From contig NC_045130.1 of NCBI RefSeq assembly GCF_007655135.1, positions 36,762,605-36,826,604 of the forward strand: a stretch of 64,000 nucleotides of DNA, read 5' to 3'. This document shows positions 1 through 12,377 of the stretch, piece after piece. The position numbers were made by a program, and so were the translations under genes. Every line of letters starts with the position of its first letter. Position 1 is the first letter of the stretch. The DNA comes from Punica granatum. Taxonomy: Eukaryota; Streptophyta; Magnoliopsida; Myrtales; Lythraceae. The notes beneath the pieces were generated by a model. The model saw only the letters and a list, made by a program, of their open reading frames with translations. It ran no database searches and was not told the origin of the DNA.

Positions 1-861
1 TCCCGCTATATTTGATAAACATAATAAGTCCAGTATAAATGCAGTGCAATAAAATCAAACTTTTGATTTTTAAAGTGACAGACCCACTCCACTTCATATG
101 TTCGATTCTTAACATATTTGTGAACACCAAATCTGCTTAAGAACTTCAGTAACTGAACATGTAAAAAATATGTGGTCTCGAGATTCATGTTTCAAACTAC
201 AAAATTCGCATTCAGGAGCCACTATTATAAGCTCTCATCATAGTAGTCTCTCTTCTGTAACAAACCTATCTTTCAAAGCAAGTCAACAAATAAAATAACG
301 AAAACAGAGTTGCAGGTTAGCCTACTAACATGCACCCAAGAGAAATTCCTCGAAAGTCCGTACACCCCATTTCAAGTGCCCAGTCCTAATTTGCGACTTG
401 TATGTAAATTAGGTTCAGGGTATAGCATGCTTTATATTGTGCATGAGTCGATAATAAATGAATTCCCATAAGAATAGTCGATAATGAATTCGCGCATGTT
501 ACGGTTTGTAAAATATGAATTCCCTGCACCTTCTTCTACAAATGGTCTGTTTTTTACTCGATCACAAGCAAATAAGTGGATTACATAAGTTGCGTGTAAA
601 CTGATTTGGACACCACCAGACTTTCTCAATTGAAATTGATTATATATATGTATTGTTTTAGCTATGTGAATATTTAACATCATTCATGTAGATTATGTAT
701 CTATTATTAAAAGGAAAATACGAACAAATGCACATTTTTAACTAGCTGCCTCCCATGTCCAAATATCATTTCAGTCTGTTAAACAGTTCAGCACAAGAGA
801 GAGATGTCTGTGCACTTTAGAATGACCAGAGCATGCAGTTCGTGACTATCATTCCATCGAC
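1..861. other. Intergenic, upstream of Ubl gene
   Basis: AT-rich sequence with no coding region I can support. The short open frames here have no recognisable protein features. The part just before 862 would hold the promoter and leader of the ubiquitin-like gene, but I see no distinctive element. Confidence 0.5.
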
Positions 862-1701
862 ATGAAACTCGCGTATAAATTCCGGTCATTCTCCCAGTTC
901 TTCGATGAAGTTATACGACTGGTTGAACAACTAAAAGATAGGGACATGAGGGTGATCATTGTCACTTGGGGACGCGAGTTCTTCCTCGAGATCGGCCCCC
1001 AGGAGCCAGTTCTCGAAATCAAGCAGAAAATCGAGCACCTCCTAGGTGTCCCCGTCCATTCGCAGACCCTTGCAGTTCTAGGCTGGGAACTAATCGATGG
1101 CCTTGACATGGATGACTACCCTATTGTTAAGGAAGGGACTCGAATCGATCTCACCATTCAGAGCAATCTCAAGCCGTCTAACCTATACGGTGGTAAGATC
1201 CAGATGACTGTAAAGTTTTCGTCTCGACGGATCAACCTTGAAGTGGACAGGACAGAGACCGTGCGGAGCCTTAAGGAGAAAATACACATCCTCGGAGGGG
1301 TGCCTATCAAGAGGATGTCCCTCTACTTCTCTGGGAGGGAACTGGAGGATGAATTTTGCAGCATTACCGAGTACGGGATCCGTGAGTCCTCGGAAGTGGT
1401 TGTGTTCCTTAACACATTGAATCGTCAGAAGGACAAGCCTCCGACGAGGAGGCTCAGCTTGGTCGTTGAGACTTCTTCTAGCCTTCTCAATGCAGCTAGA
1501 ATTCCACTCGAGTTAAAGGATTCTTGCTCTGTTAGTGACCTGAAAGAGCTGCTGCTCAGCATGAAAATTCTTCCCCCGGACGACTACATATTGATCCACA
1601 AACAAAGGATCATGCGCGACACTTGCAGCCTCCAGTGGCATGGTGTCGAGGATGGAGAATCTCTTTACGTATTCAGAGGCACCGTGAATCGTATTGCCTA
1701 G
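862..1701 (+). CDS. Ubiquitin-like protein with three Ubl domains
   Basis: This is a single-exon open frame of 279 residues. It reads as three divergent ubiquitin folds after a 28-residue N-terminal extension: about residues 29-101 (starts MRVIIVTWGREF), 113-187 (IQMTVKFSSRRINLEV, then SLKEKIHILGGVP) and 198-275 (LSLVVETSSSLL, then SDLKELLLSMKILPPDDYIL). The second domain is closest to ubiquitin, with KEKI and a LYFSGRELED stretch matching ubiquitin's LIFAGKQLED. No domain ends in Gly-Gly, so it should not be processed into monomers or conjugated like polyubiquitin. Plants carry families of such polyubiquitin-like proteins, and a role as a non-conjugated adaptor is inference. Met29 (at 946), which begins the first Ubl domain exactly, is an alternative start. 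Codon use is clean and no frame breaks are seen. Confidence 0.85.
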   Translation: MKLAYKFRSFSQFFDEVIRLVEQLKDRDMRVIIVTWGREFFLEIGPQEPVLEIKQKIEHLLGVPVHSQTLAVLGWELIDGLDMDDYPIVKEGTRIDLTIQSNLKPSNLYGGKIQMTVKFSSRRINLEVDRTETVRSLKEKIHILGGVPIKRMSLYFSGRELEDEFCSITEYGIRESSEVVVFLNTLNRQKDKPPTRRLSLVVETSSSLLNAARIPLELKDSCSVSDLKELLLSMKILPPDDYILIHKQRIMRDTCSLQWHGVEDGESLYVFRGTVNRIA

Positions 1702-4700
1702 TAAGAACTTCTGCAGATTGAACCATAATAAATAACTACTAGCTGGGAGGCTCCGACGAGAATGTAATATGATATATATACGACGGATTCATTACAATCT
1801 AATAATGAAGATGAAATAAAACTTCACGTTAGAAAAATTTCCAAAAGCTAATTTTCCAAAGAGATTATCATCAAAGATCTAATTAATACTTTAATTTGTT
1901 AAAATTGAACATCATTTATATATATGAATTTCACCGTTTCATGATTTTTTTTTGCTGAATGTTCACTGTTTCTCGATATTATAACCACTACTTTATCTCA
2001 TCACTAAGGTTTTTGTGATCAACTTGTTGGGTTAACATTAATTGCTCTTGGTTTATATGAAAAAATTGAAAAGTGAAACACATTGGCTAGGCATATCATG
2101 ATTTTATTCATCATAAATGAAAAGGTCATCGAAAATTAAAATGCTTTACCTTGTTCATCTCCAATAACATACTTTGATCTTATTCAGTGGGATCAATGCG
2201 GATCCTAAACATGACAGTACATCCCAGTCCTAACACGACAATCAAACTGCGTGTTCAGCTTATTAGTCGAGACTAATTCCGGTTCCAATGTAGAGGTAGA
2301 GTGTGTTTATTGCAAGACACTCTACTAGAGCATGGTATATCAAAAATATCGGGCCTATTTATAGATTTTCGTTTTGAAAAAAAATATATCTTGGCCCCTT
2401 TTAATATTTCCCCCTTAATTGCCAAAACGGGAGGCTCTTCATGCATACTGTAACAGTATTATTATTTCATATGTACCGTATATAATGGCCTTGATCAAAT
2501 AAAGAAGAATTAATATGTTAATATGTAAGCTTGCGACCTGCCAAAGTTCAATTTGAAAGTACAATGCGATTTGTCTAGGAGGGGACGCACCTTGCCAAAT
2601 ATGTGTACTTACCATGCATAGTATAGTTGGGTGATTATCATTTGGAATATATACAACCCGTCAGTCCGAGTACGAGGGACTTGTCGCCGTAGGTAGTCTA
2701 ATTAATTCCTAACTCGTTCTACATACCGAAGCTGGCATAACACATTTGTTAAGTACAAGAAAACGTCTGTGGATGTCATGCCTAACCATCTATTTGATTA
2801 GTTAAAGTATAATAAATGTCTACTGCAGCGTAATGACCGCAAGAGGATTTTTCTTTTTCTCGATTATAAACGAGATTCATGAGCCTAAACAAAATGCATA
2901 AAAATAGAAATACATAGGAATACATGTAATCCGACTGCATGAGGGGAGGCATTCGTCCCTTCTTAATTACTATTTTTTTTTTCGGGTGGAAAGTTACTAT
3001 TTGAGTTTGCCCCTTGAATTTTCTTCCTTATCCCAGCAAAAGTTTAAATTATTTTATTTTTCCTTATTTATTTGAAAAAAATTTTAAATTTGTGTTATAA
3101 TATCAAGGTTTAAAAATTTCAAGAATTACTGATAAATTATCTTTTTACATTTTAGAACCTTTCCTCCAAAAAAAACTAATAGCAATTTCCAATCTTGAAT
3201 TTAATAGGATAGAAGAAATTTTAATTTTAATTCTTTTTTTCGGTGTCCAATTATTGAATTCTTTTTGTTATTCGTAGAAAGAAATCAAATCTATACAATA
3301 TTAACAATATGTAACCCAAATTTTACTTTCAATACACTGGAAAACTGGAAATGAATCGAATATCAAAGGCAACAAGGCACGAAAAGAGAAGAAAGACGTG
3401 ACAAAAGATTCTGATAAGCACATAACATCCAAAGCGCCGGGGTTTCAAACGTTGGCTACCATATTGGCAACAACATCGAAGATCAACGAATCATATTCCC
3501 CCCACCCCCCAAACAAAATTTCTGGCCCTGCCTCTATGTCCCGCTAATAAGAATCTAATTCAAAATCTCTTAATCACATGTTGAGAGCAATATTACATCA
3601 AATTACCTTCTTTTCTCTATCGCGTGATATAATTGTTGTGTACTCTATGATGATATGATCATAGTTCTATTAGCATGAATTTAGTATAGGAATAACCAAA
3701 GACTTCGGAATTGATAAATTTGGAGCTCCTCCTATATAGATATATATGTGGAGTCACTGTAATTTCCATTTTTTTAATACATAAACGATGATTAACACTA
3801 CTATTAGTCCGAAAAATAGAGGTATAGATATGTCCGGATAACCCTTGAAAATTGGACATGAGGGCATATTGGCCCAAATTGTGGGCTAGGGGGTTATCAA
3901 TTATTCGGGGAATCCATAAGCATTCCCATGCAGTAAAGCGTGTAAGAAGACAAACTACATCTGAGATAATACTTCTAATCACCATAGAATAAATTCATCG
4001 AAAAGAATGGAAACCTATGTGATCATGGTGCGTACATATTAATGCTCCGTTCGAAAACATAGTTAATTTTAACTTAATTTAACTTTACTTTACTTTACTT
4101 TTCCATCAATTTAACAATACAATCATTAATTTTTATATTTTTCTTCAATTTAATAATAAATTATCTCACATACTTTTTATTATCTATTATTATAATTAAT
4201 TTTTAATACTAAATTCTCCAAATCATTCATTACTTTTCTCTCAATTCAACAAATATAATCACTATTTTTTTAATCTTCTTCAGTTTAATAATAATTTTTT
4301 TTCCAATTTCTTTTGTTTTTATCCCGTGAAATCAAATAGAATCATAATCGTACTCTGTTACCAAACGTAATAGTAGTAAAGAAGGAAAAAGGACAACCAC
4401 AATTAAGTAATTCATAGTTTAGCTGCAAAAGTCATGGATTTATTTGAGCTTGTGAATTAGAAATTCCATGCAGAATAGAACGGTCAAGCTAAGTGTAAAT
4501 ATTTGTATGATAGGAAATTTGAAGAGTTAGTCGATCAGAGCAGGAAAAAAATATATGAATGGAGGTCATAAACGAAAGTAACTCTTTTATGATGTTATTC
4601 ATTTAAAAAAAAAAAGAAGCTCGTGATATTATGTGTAATGTGTATATGTCATTGATTTAATTAATGGCCTTCTTCGCTTCTCGCAGGAAATTTGAACCAA

Positions 4701-6229
4701 TCATCCTTAAATTGGCGTTTAGTTTGGTAATTTCTAAATAGTGTAAATAAAGAAAGGATGTAGTAAACTGTTTTCCGGTCCGATGGCTCAAAATTTGCTA
4801 TTTAATATCATAAGAGACATTTTCGAAATGTAAAAGTTACTCCAAAGCAAAGTCATATTTTTTTGTACAATAGTAATAGATAAATATATATATATATGTG
4901 TGTGTATGTATATCTCATATGGAAGAATTGATCGTCACGATTCCAGAGGAAGCGGTAATTCCATATAATATTCTCAAGGGCATGATTAAAATGTGTAATT
5001 GAGCATTTGGGATGTGAAAATGCTTAAGAATTTTTTTTTAAAAAGTACTCTTTTTTTTTTAATAGGAAGACCTATTAGTTTAGTAAAAGATGGAAAATAA
5101 AGCGAAATAAAGGAGCATATAAGTTCCATTAGTGATGATCGAAACAAAAAATTCTTGATTATAAATTGACGTCTTGTGCCACTGTAATAAGACTTCTTAA
5201 TCAAAATTACCCTTAATTATCAAATGTTACTTTAACGGTTAAACATATATCTGAAAGTAGAATAACATAGTTGGGTGAGAGGGACATCCTTGACCTCTGC
5301 CGACTCTTCCAATTTTGAATTAATTAAATTAAATTAATAAAAAAGATTAATGTGGTCATATGGACATGGGAATGGGATGTTTGTTTCTCTCCGTTTGGCG
5401 TTTTCTTAATTATTGCTTAGATGTTGCTAAGGTTAATTAGATTATCCCTCACCAACCTTTATCTTGCAGGACATGCTCCTCTGTTTCCCGCTGCAAAGCA
5501 TTAAAGTAGACCCGGGCCCTTGCAGATGGACAATCAATCTCCTGCGGCCCCACATTTTAATATTTCTATGATAGGAGCCTCTCTGTTCCGGACCCTCCAA
5601 AGGGGAAAATATCTTTTGTGATCATGATTCATGAACTCGAGAATCGATATACTATTCGTGCTCCTTTAGTATTAACGGTTAGAATTTTTATTTTATTATA
5701 TTAGACTTATGGATATCCCTTGTAACTAATAATCGTTTCCTCATAATTTAGAAATATGTAAGTCGCGTGATGCTGAAGAACTGAAACGCGTTGACGGACT
5801 AGTTGGATAAGGACTAGTAAGGGCTATTCCGCCACTTAAACTGAGAACCCATTTCCTTTAATATGTATGCGGTGACACGAGAAGGAAGCAAGTCCTCAGT
5901 CCCCATTTCCTCTCTCGCATCTGCACAGTGCACTCGCGAGATGCGTCCTGCGACGGAATGAAATCGGGAAACGTGTAAATTTGGCAATTGCAAGCATGTT
6001 TTTCCATCGCAGGACACACGTCGTGATCACGGACAAGGAAAGCAGCCTGAGGTTGTGAGTGCGTCCTCACACCGTAGGAATCTTCAGCATCCGACAAGAG
6101 AAGAGGATAAGCTCTCTAAGTCAACACCACCAACCAACAGTTAAGTATTCCTTCCAACTACCTATCAAACTTGGACTCCCTCTCAAATCCTTAAATACTC
6201 TGTTTCTCTCTGTCTGTCTCTCTGTCAAC
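1702..6229. other. AT-rich intergenic region
   Basis: I see no gene here. The stretch has long A/T runs, a short TA/TG microsatellite near 4884-4905 and one MITE-like insertion listed separately (4044-4368). The last few hundred bases are the likely upstream region of the R3 MYB gene. Confidence 0.5.
4044..4368. mobile_element. MITE-like element, AT-rich family A
   Basis: The segment begins ccgttcgaaaacatagttaa and ends gttaccaaacg, so its ends are roughly complementary (cgttcg / ccaaacg). The interior has a characteristic run (aacaatacaatcatt, ttcttcaatttaataataaa, then ctcaattcaacaa). Closely similar interiors recur at 34.3-34.5 kb and, inverted, at 32.5-32.8 kb. A dispersed, non-coding, AT-rich repeat with imperfect inverted ends fits a MITE. 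The target duplication is not clear. Confidence 0.5.
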
Positions 6230-6582
6230 TACCATTCAATTCCATCTCCCCTCTCCTCCTCCCCACCCTCACCTCCCATTCTTCTCCTTCCTCCCTCCCT
6301 CCCTCCCTCCCTCCCTCCCTTCCTTCCAATTCAGTCTCCATCAACAAACAAAAACAACCATCCATGGCTGCAAACTGGGCCCCACCATCCTTCTCAGGAA
6401 TCTCCCCATAGTCCATTCCATGGGTCCCCCAACCCTCCTATTAACACTTAAATATCCTCTCCCCTCCCCCAATTTCACACTGCACCACTCTCAGTCTCAC
6501 ATCTCCCCTCACCTTCCTTTCCTACCTCCCTCCCCTGTCTTCGTCTCTGTGCTCATAAATTCCTCCCCTCCAACGAATTTCA
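6230..6582 (+). promoter_or_regulatory. Pyrimidine-rich leader with (CTCC)n tract
   Basis: The 350 bases before the R3 MYB start are almost pure pyrimidine over long stretches, including a CTCC repeat at about 6285-6326. This looks like a CT-rich plant core promoter and 5' leader. CT/GA tracts are binding substrates of BASIC PENTACYSTEINE factors, but binding here is only inferred. Confidence 0.5.
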
Positions 6583-6916
6583 ATGGCTGATGACTTGGAA
6601 ACAATGGATCACTCCTCTGACGATTCCTCATCCGTGGACTCCTCAGGTACCCGTACACACACTCACACCCACCCCTCATATAAAAAATTCGATACACTTG
6701 TTTATTGTGATTGTGTAATAGTCACTAACAGTTTGCGGGATTGCAGAGGATGCGAGTCGGGACTCGAAGCTCGAGTTCTCCGAGGACGAGGAGACCCTCA
6801 TAAACCGGATGTACAAGCTGGTGGGCGAGCGGTGGTCCCTTATCGCCGGAAGGATCCCCGGGCGGTCCGCCGAGGAGATCGAGAAGTACTGGACCTCGAG
6901 ATATACGTCTAGCTAG
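6583..6916 (+). CDS. R3-MYB, CPC/TRY/ETC-type repressor
   Basis: Two exons, 6583-6646 and 6747-6916, give 77 residues. The donor is CTCAG|GTACCC and the acceptor ATTGCAG|AGGATG; 64 + 170 bases keep the frame to TAG. Residues 1-21 are acidic and serine-rich. The remainder is one MYB repeat with [27 protein letters not shown], then [11 protein letters not shown], which is diagnostic of the single-repeat R3 MYBs. The bHLH-contact signature is present (L-x2-R-x3-L-x6-L-x3-R), with Thr where many members have Asp/Glu. There is no activation domain, and the protein ends just after the repeat. Family members move between epidermal cells and repress trichome or root-hair fate by competing with R2R3 MYBs for bHLH partners. 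The intron usually found inside the repeat, just before W-S-L-I-A-G, is absent. Confidence 0.9.
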
Positions 6917-8097
6917 GAATGAAAGAACCCGGGACAATCGGGTTCCCGGGTGGTTGGCGCTTTCAAGAAAAAAATTTTGGGAGGTGCTTTAGGAGAGCTT
7001 TGCGTAGCATAGTTTGGTTATGTGGGGAATGCCTTTTTATTTTTTTTTTCTCTCTTCTTGGGTGCAAGTTAGCTAACCATGTAATGAAGCTGCAGTCTGT
7101 GTGTAGAGTTGGGTTACTTTCAGTGGAATTGCTTTTGCTGAGATCTTCATCTTATTGCTTTTGGAATAGAAGCTTAAATTAAGGACATCGAACATCTCCT
7201 TCTCCGATTGATCACGAGGTGTTTTCGGTTCGGCTGTTGGTTTAACTTCGGTTATGAGATGCTTTAGGTGGTGCATGTAGAGTCAGTTTCTTATACTAAG
7301 CCTACCCTTTCATCAGTGCCGTCTACAAAGAATGCTTACTGACGGTTTGAAATGACAATATGTAAACCTCTTAAAGCACCCTACTAATTCGGTGTCACCT
7401 ATGATGACACCAGATGCTAGGCTTGCTAGCTCACAGCAAGACTCGGTTGGAGCTTTCTTTTCACCATAAGTGATAGGCCTTATTTGGAAAGATCAAAAAT
7501 TGGATTCCGATAGCGAATGCCGTAGCTTACACCTTCGATGGTTATAATCGTGAGATGCTGGAAAGCCTGATCAATCCTCCCGTTGAGAAGCCTTGAGGTA
7601 TGTGAGGATTCAGAAGTATATATGTCAGTCGGTCATTGGAGCAAGTATTCCTTAAATTTGTCTGCCTTCGGGCCTTTGATCTTTAACGTGGTCATCATCG
7701 AGATTGGGCCGGAAAGCTCCATATTGAAACGCCTTGGCCCATAAAAGGATTCTTCTCATGTTAAAGGCCCATTATATCTATTTATCGATTTTAGTTACAA
7801 GTTACACCCATGCTAAGCTCCATTTAAAAATGACATACAAGTCAGGGCCAACTCCTAATTACTCTGTGGCCTAAAAATCTCGTCACGGATTCTCGGTTTT
7901 GAATATCTTGACCTACTGCAAGCAATCCGTTATAAGAACTCAAAACTAGTGAGTTCGGTGTCATGTCATGCATGATGGGAAAAAGCAAGCAGAGGAGCTA
8001 AACCCGCATATGATTATACGATTTTTTTCGAGGGTATGTTTATATGATTTGAAGTTCTAGTGACATCACCTATAGTATATCAACTGTATTCGTAGTC
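6917..8097. other. Intergenic, 3' side of R3 MYB
   Basis: No gene is supported. The first 250 bases are the probable 3' UTR of the MYB gene. Around 7705-7770 there are three GGCCCA/TGGGCC-type motifs (attgggccgg, ttggcccat, aaggcccatt), which resemble site II promoter elements, but no coding region follows. Confidence 0.4.
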
Positions 8098-8600
8098 TTT
8101 TTTTTTTTTTGAGTGAAGGCCAAAGCCTAGAACATAAAAAAAATAAAAGTTATACTATGCAAAAGCTGGATATGGAAATACCAATAGTATAGCTGAATAG
8201 AAGATCCTAAAGACCTTCCAGTGGAGAATGCCGAATATATAGACCCCAAGAGAACTTCAACGATTTCCCAGCAAGCCAATCGGCACACCAATATTGAATA
8301 TCCTACTCTATAAGTATGAGAAGAGCGGACCTGCCACTCCTCTTGATGACCAGATCGCGCACCGCAACTACTAGAGAAAATATGTGTGGAGAGCACTCTT
8401 CCTGCCTCGAGATGAGTCTGCGAACAATGTCCGGGACTACTTCCACGATGACCCGTCTAAAACCGAGAGACGAAGCCAATTCGAGTCCAGGCTTAATCCC
8501 CCATAACTAAGCAGCCACATACGAAGTTGTACCCACATTCATAATGAAACCTCTCGAACCCATCGGCCATCTATGTCGCGTAGCAAACCTCCCGCACCTA
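8098..8600 (-). mobile_element. LINE 3' fragment with RNase H domain, decayed
   Basis: Reading the minus strand from about 8600 down gives a broken frame with RNase H-like features of plant non-LTR retrotransposons: a GRWVRGF segment, then LWGIKPGLELASSLGF, RRVIVEVVPDIVRRLIS, and near the end CADWLAGKSLKFSWGLY. Several in-frame stops interrupt it. The element ends in a 13-base T run on the + strand (8098-8110), its A-tail on the minus strand. The whole is a 5'-truncated, dead copy. I could not define its target duplication. Confidence 0.75.
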
Positions 8601-9212
8601 TGAGAGATAAGGATGGGATTTGTAATTTGTTGTTTACTATGCAGTATACGGAAGATGAGACTAAGAGATTTATTATTCGTTATTAAAAATACTTCCTGTC
8701 TTTACCTATCTAGAGAGACCTCTAATAGATTTCAAATGAACAAACAATTCCGTCACGTAATAAAACGGTTTACAGTTTTTTGATTTTATTTTATTTCTGC
8801 ATTCCTTGATGTATTTGGAAGTTTAATGAATCTTGATTAATTCATGTTCGAGTTAGGTTGACCGACTAAGGGAAATTGTGAATCTTCTTCGCTTATAAAT
8901 CTCGAACTTGAGATCTTGTTTAAAATAGAAAGGTACATAATCACCTCAACCGACGAATGCTAGTATAGTATATATAAATTTAACATAAAATAGTTTTTTT
9001 TGTTTTGTTTTTTGGAGCATGCTTGTAAAAACATTCTAAGGAATGAAGCAATACAAAAGACAAGTAGTCCCTTGTTAAAGCGCGACCACTCAAACAGTAC
9101 TGATACAAACATTAGATTTAGCATTCAAAACATTTCATTACATAAATAAAACTTGCATTCATGTCCGTTTTCACAATCGAAGTGACGAACCATCCTCTCT
9201 CTCGGTCAGAGG
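8601..9212. other. Intergenic, upstream of LEA_2 gene
   Basis: AT-rich, with no gene seen. The final 100 bases should contain the core promoter and leader of the LEA_2/NHL gene. Confidence 0.4.
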
Positions 9213-9782
9213 ATGTCGATACCTAAAGGTCTCAAGCTCTGCTGTTACATCACAACACTCATCTTGTTTATATTCACCATTACCGTGGTAACCCTATCCC
9301 TCACGATATTCAAGCCCAAGCAGCCCAACATCACCGCCCGCCCCATCGGTCTTGAGAACATCCAGTTCAATGGGACGTACCCGAACAACGTTACCCTAGA
9401 TGTCACGTTGAGTGTATTGATCACAATAGACAATCGAAACTATGGCGGTTTCGAGTATAAGAACTCCACGGGTTATATTAACTACCGAGGCATCCTTGTC
9501 GCTGAGGTTCCCATAGAACACAAGGTTATACCAGCTCGCTCAAAAGTCAACATCACCACGACCACAGATGTCATGGCCGATAAGCTGATACTGGACCCAG
9601 ATTTCTGGGCCGACCTCGAGGCGGGCTTGTTGAACTTGACTTCTACGGCAACTCTACATGGAAAATTAAGTGTGATGAAGATCTTGAGGCTGCACGCGAC
9701 TGCTTATAGTACGTGCGACATCTCAATCTTTATCCAGTCCCGAGATATCAAGTCTAAATGCAACTCGAGGATTAAGTTATGA
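9213..9782 (+). CDS. LEA_2 / NDR1-HIN1-like membrane protein
   Basis: This is a single-exon frame of 189 residues. It opens with a short polar start (MSIPKGLKLCCY) and one hydrophobic span, about residues 9-32. An extracytoplasmic LEA_2 (LEA14-like/NHL) domain follows, about residues 60-165, with the family pattern of a beta strand ending in Asn near NVTLDVTLSVLITIDNRNYG. Later come a YRG..VAEVPIE strand and the basic-Cys C-terminus. Several N-x-S/T sites (for example NIT, NGT, NVT, NST, NLT) suit a lumenal or apoplastic domain. Members are small membrane-anchored proteins linked to defence or stress, and no specific role can be read from sequence. It is somewhat shorter than typical NHL proteins (about 200-230 residues) because it lacks a long N-terminal cytoplasmic region. 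No intron is needed. Confidence 0.85.
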   Translation: MSIPKGLKLCCYITTLILFIFTITVVTLSLTIFKPKQPNITARPIGLENIQFNGTYPNNVTLDVTLSVLITIDNRNYGGFEYKNSTGYINYRGILVAEVPIEHKVIPARSKVNITTTTDVMADKLILDPDFWADLEAGLLNLTSTATLHGKLSVMKILRLHATAYSTCDISIFIQSRDIKSKCNSRIKL

Positions 9783-9924
9783 TTTTCATTTGATGCAAAA
9801 GAAATTGATCAATCTCTCTCAGTATATGTTGGTACACATGCATACCAATTTCTTTGAATCTTATTTCTCCTCTTGTTGATTAATTATGCAGGGCTTAATT
9901 AACTTTGTGGGTGTTAATCTCATG

Positions 9925-9928
<4 letters not shown>

Positions 9929-9956
<28 letters not shown>
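9929..9956. repeat. (AG)n microsatellite
   Basis: A perfect AG dinucleotide repeat of about 14 units, 150 bases downstream of the LEA_2 stop codon. Confidence 0.95.
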
Positions 9957-9961
<5 letters not shown>

Positions 9962-11420
9962 CAGACATGGTTGCCCATGAACAGTTTGTTTGACAGTAAA
10001 AGTCAACAATTGTACCATATTTTTGTCCAAAAGGGTGTCTACAAGTCAATCTCGCCATGAATGTTCCTTTCTGACGAGAGATGTTGTCAACGTCAGAAAA
10101 TCATCATAAAGCGGTCGGAATATAGCCTAATTCAACTTCTGTATATCAAAATTCATATTGAAAAAAATTGTAGAAATATAAAAAATTTATACACATCATT
10201 TTATCGGCTCAAATTTTTAAAATGTATTTTATATATCTCTTTATTCATAAATTCAGTAGATGATAATTTTTTTTATTGCTGGTAAGTAAATGAGAAATTA
10301 TACACTTTCTTTCTTTATCTTTTTTTCTTTCCATTTTTGAACGGAGATTTATAAATCTAACGAGAATAGAGGATATAATTGGAAAAAAGACGTTGAAAAT
10401 TCAATAAAGGCAAACTAAAAAAACTCATATATATAATTTTATAATACAAACTGAATCTTATGAAATTACACTGTCATTTAAAAAAAATGCATCTTTCATA
10501 ATTTAATTTATCATCACATATTCTCTTTTATCCTTTGCAACTTTGATTACATGATTTGTTGGGCCAGAAGACGACGGTTGAGTATATATTAGCACACTGA
10601 AGTAATAAAAACAAAGAAAACGTTCGTAAATTAACATCAATGCTAGTTAGGATTCGATTGATGGTACAATAATTCTCTAAGGTTCCCCATTCTGTTATTA
10701 TGTTGTCACGTACGCTACGATCTAAGTGGTCGATTTAATTAATTAGGATGCTTGATTATAGATGGGCCATTATTGTCAACTAGCTTGCTCCATTAATAAT
10801 ATAAAGTCAATTAATAACCCCAAAATTCAAATTAACATGGACGGTTGATATTCCTTAAACAATTAAACAAATAAGTTGGGATAGAATCTCTTTCCCCTTA
10901 TGATTAGCACACACGGGACAAAATTCGAAATTAAGCTATATCTATTTATAGATACATGCACACATACACTTTAGCCACCAAAGAAAAGAAAAGAACACGA
11001 AGAAGAAGAATCTCCATTATAATATATATGTAGAGAGCCTACTTTAGACCCCTTTTCAATTAGAAAAAAGTTGAACTAAAATTAATGATCTTTTATTCTC
11101 TGATTAGGCTGCCAAATTTTGAACATATGCACAGCTCTATGAAAATGAAGGGTGTTATTAGATAACAATAAGAGAGGCAAACCATGTGCTTAATGAAGAT
11201 TTTCTTTGCCAATCAAATCATGGGTTTATGTCTAAATCCTAGTCATCATCTTTCATGAGCTACTAATTAATTACACGTCGAAAAGGCCGGAACTTTTTCA
11301 AGGATTAATTCTTACCCATGTCATTTTACTTGTTGAGTTGTCGACTATAGTTCATCTTGAAAGCTTTCCGTCATTTTCCGAACCGGTTGAGGCATTTTCA
11401 ACGTCACATAAACTTACCAT

Positions 11421-11600
11421 CAATGGTGATAGTCTAGTGGTTCAAGCTTACTTCCATGTGGTTTGAAAACCCCCAAGTTTCGAATTCAATTTCCCCCGAG
11501 GACAAATGCTAGATTGAGTTCGTCATCTCTGACTTCTGTGAATTATATTAAGCCCCTGGTGGTACTACATTGACATGGCCAGTGTTTACGCTAATTATTC
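11421..11600 (+). repeat. SINE-like, tRNA-derived head
   Basis: The segment atagtctagtggttcaag resembles a tRNA A box, and 40 bases later agtttcgaattcaa resembles a B box followed by tttcccccgagg. This spacing and wording recall plant tRNA-derived SINEs. The match is degenerate, no clear poly-T or A end was found, and it is not a functional tRNA. Confidence 0.35.
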
Positions 11601-12351
11601 TGTTTTTCTGATATGTTCGCGATTGAACACGAGAACCTGAATATTGCATATCGGGGGGAACAATATCATCATCACTGCTGCCCATCATTTTATTTAGCCA
11701 AAAAAAAAAGTCACAGAAGCTCTTTTTTCCTGTACCATCTACATATTGTTATCCCCAGTCGCTTCTCATCATATCTACTCGACAGTCTTATATATTAAGG
11801 TACAAAGTGGTTATTTGGGGAAGGTTCGAGGATTTATGTAGGAAAATTTTTCATCTCAAGTTTTTAATTGCTGCTGAGCTCGTCACTTACGGGGTTATAA
11901 TTATTTTTTCCGGCTCCAAGTGAGGTTTATGAATATAGTACAATGAATAGAAATCCTAATAACTAATAAAGAAGTACAGTTAAAACGAATATCAAACTTA
12001 CAACTGCTTATTTATCAGGCAAAAATGTGTATTATTACACTATATTTTTTTACAATTATAATTAATTTTTTGGGTGAATTGATTACAATTAATTTGGATC
12101 TAAATGATTTGAGAGATAGTTGTAGTTTCCATCTTTATACTTCAATTAAACTAGTGTAGATCACAAGCGCAACAGTGTAAGCGCGATTGCAAATTGTCAA
12201 GGTTTGTTTAATTGCTAATTGAATGGTGAATGCTTATTGCTAATTTTTACCATGTCATTGATTAACCTCTACGCATTGATTTAGTCACATGACTGGATCA
12301 CTTAATCCAGAAATTGCTCATATTATGCAATTTTATGAATAGATTATTAAC

Positions 12352-12377
12352 ATATATATATATATATATATATATAT
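12352..12377. repeat. (TA)n microsatellite
   Basis: A perfect run of about 13 TA units. Confidence 0.95.

Noticed and set aside
11421..11600. A functional tRNA gene
   Set aside because: A and B box-like words are present, but the arms do not pair and no full cloverleaf can be drawn.
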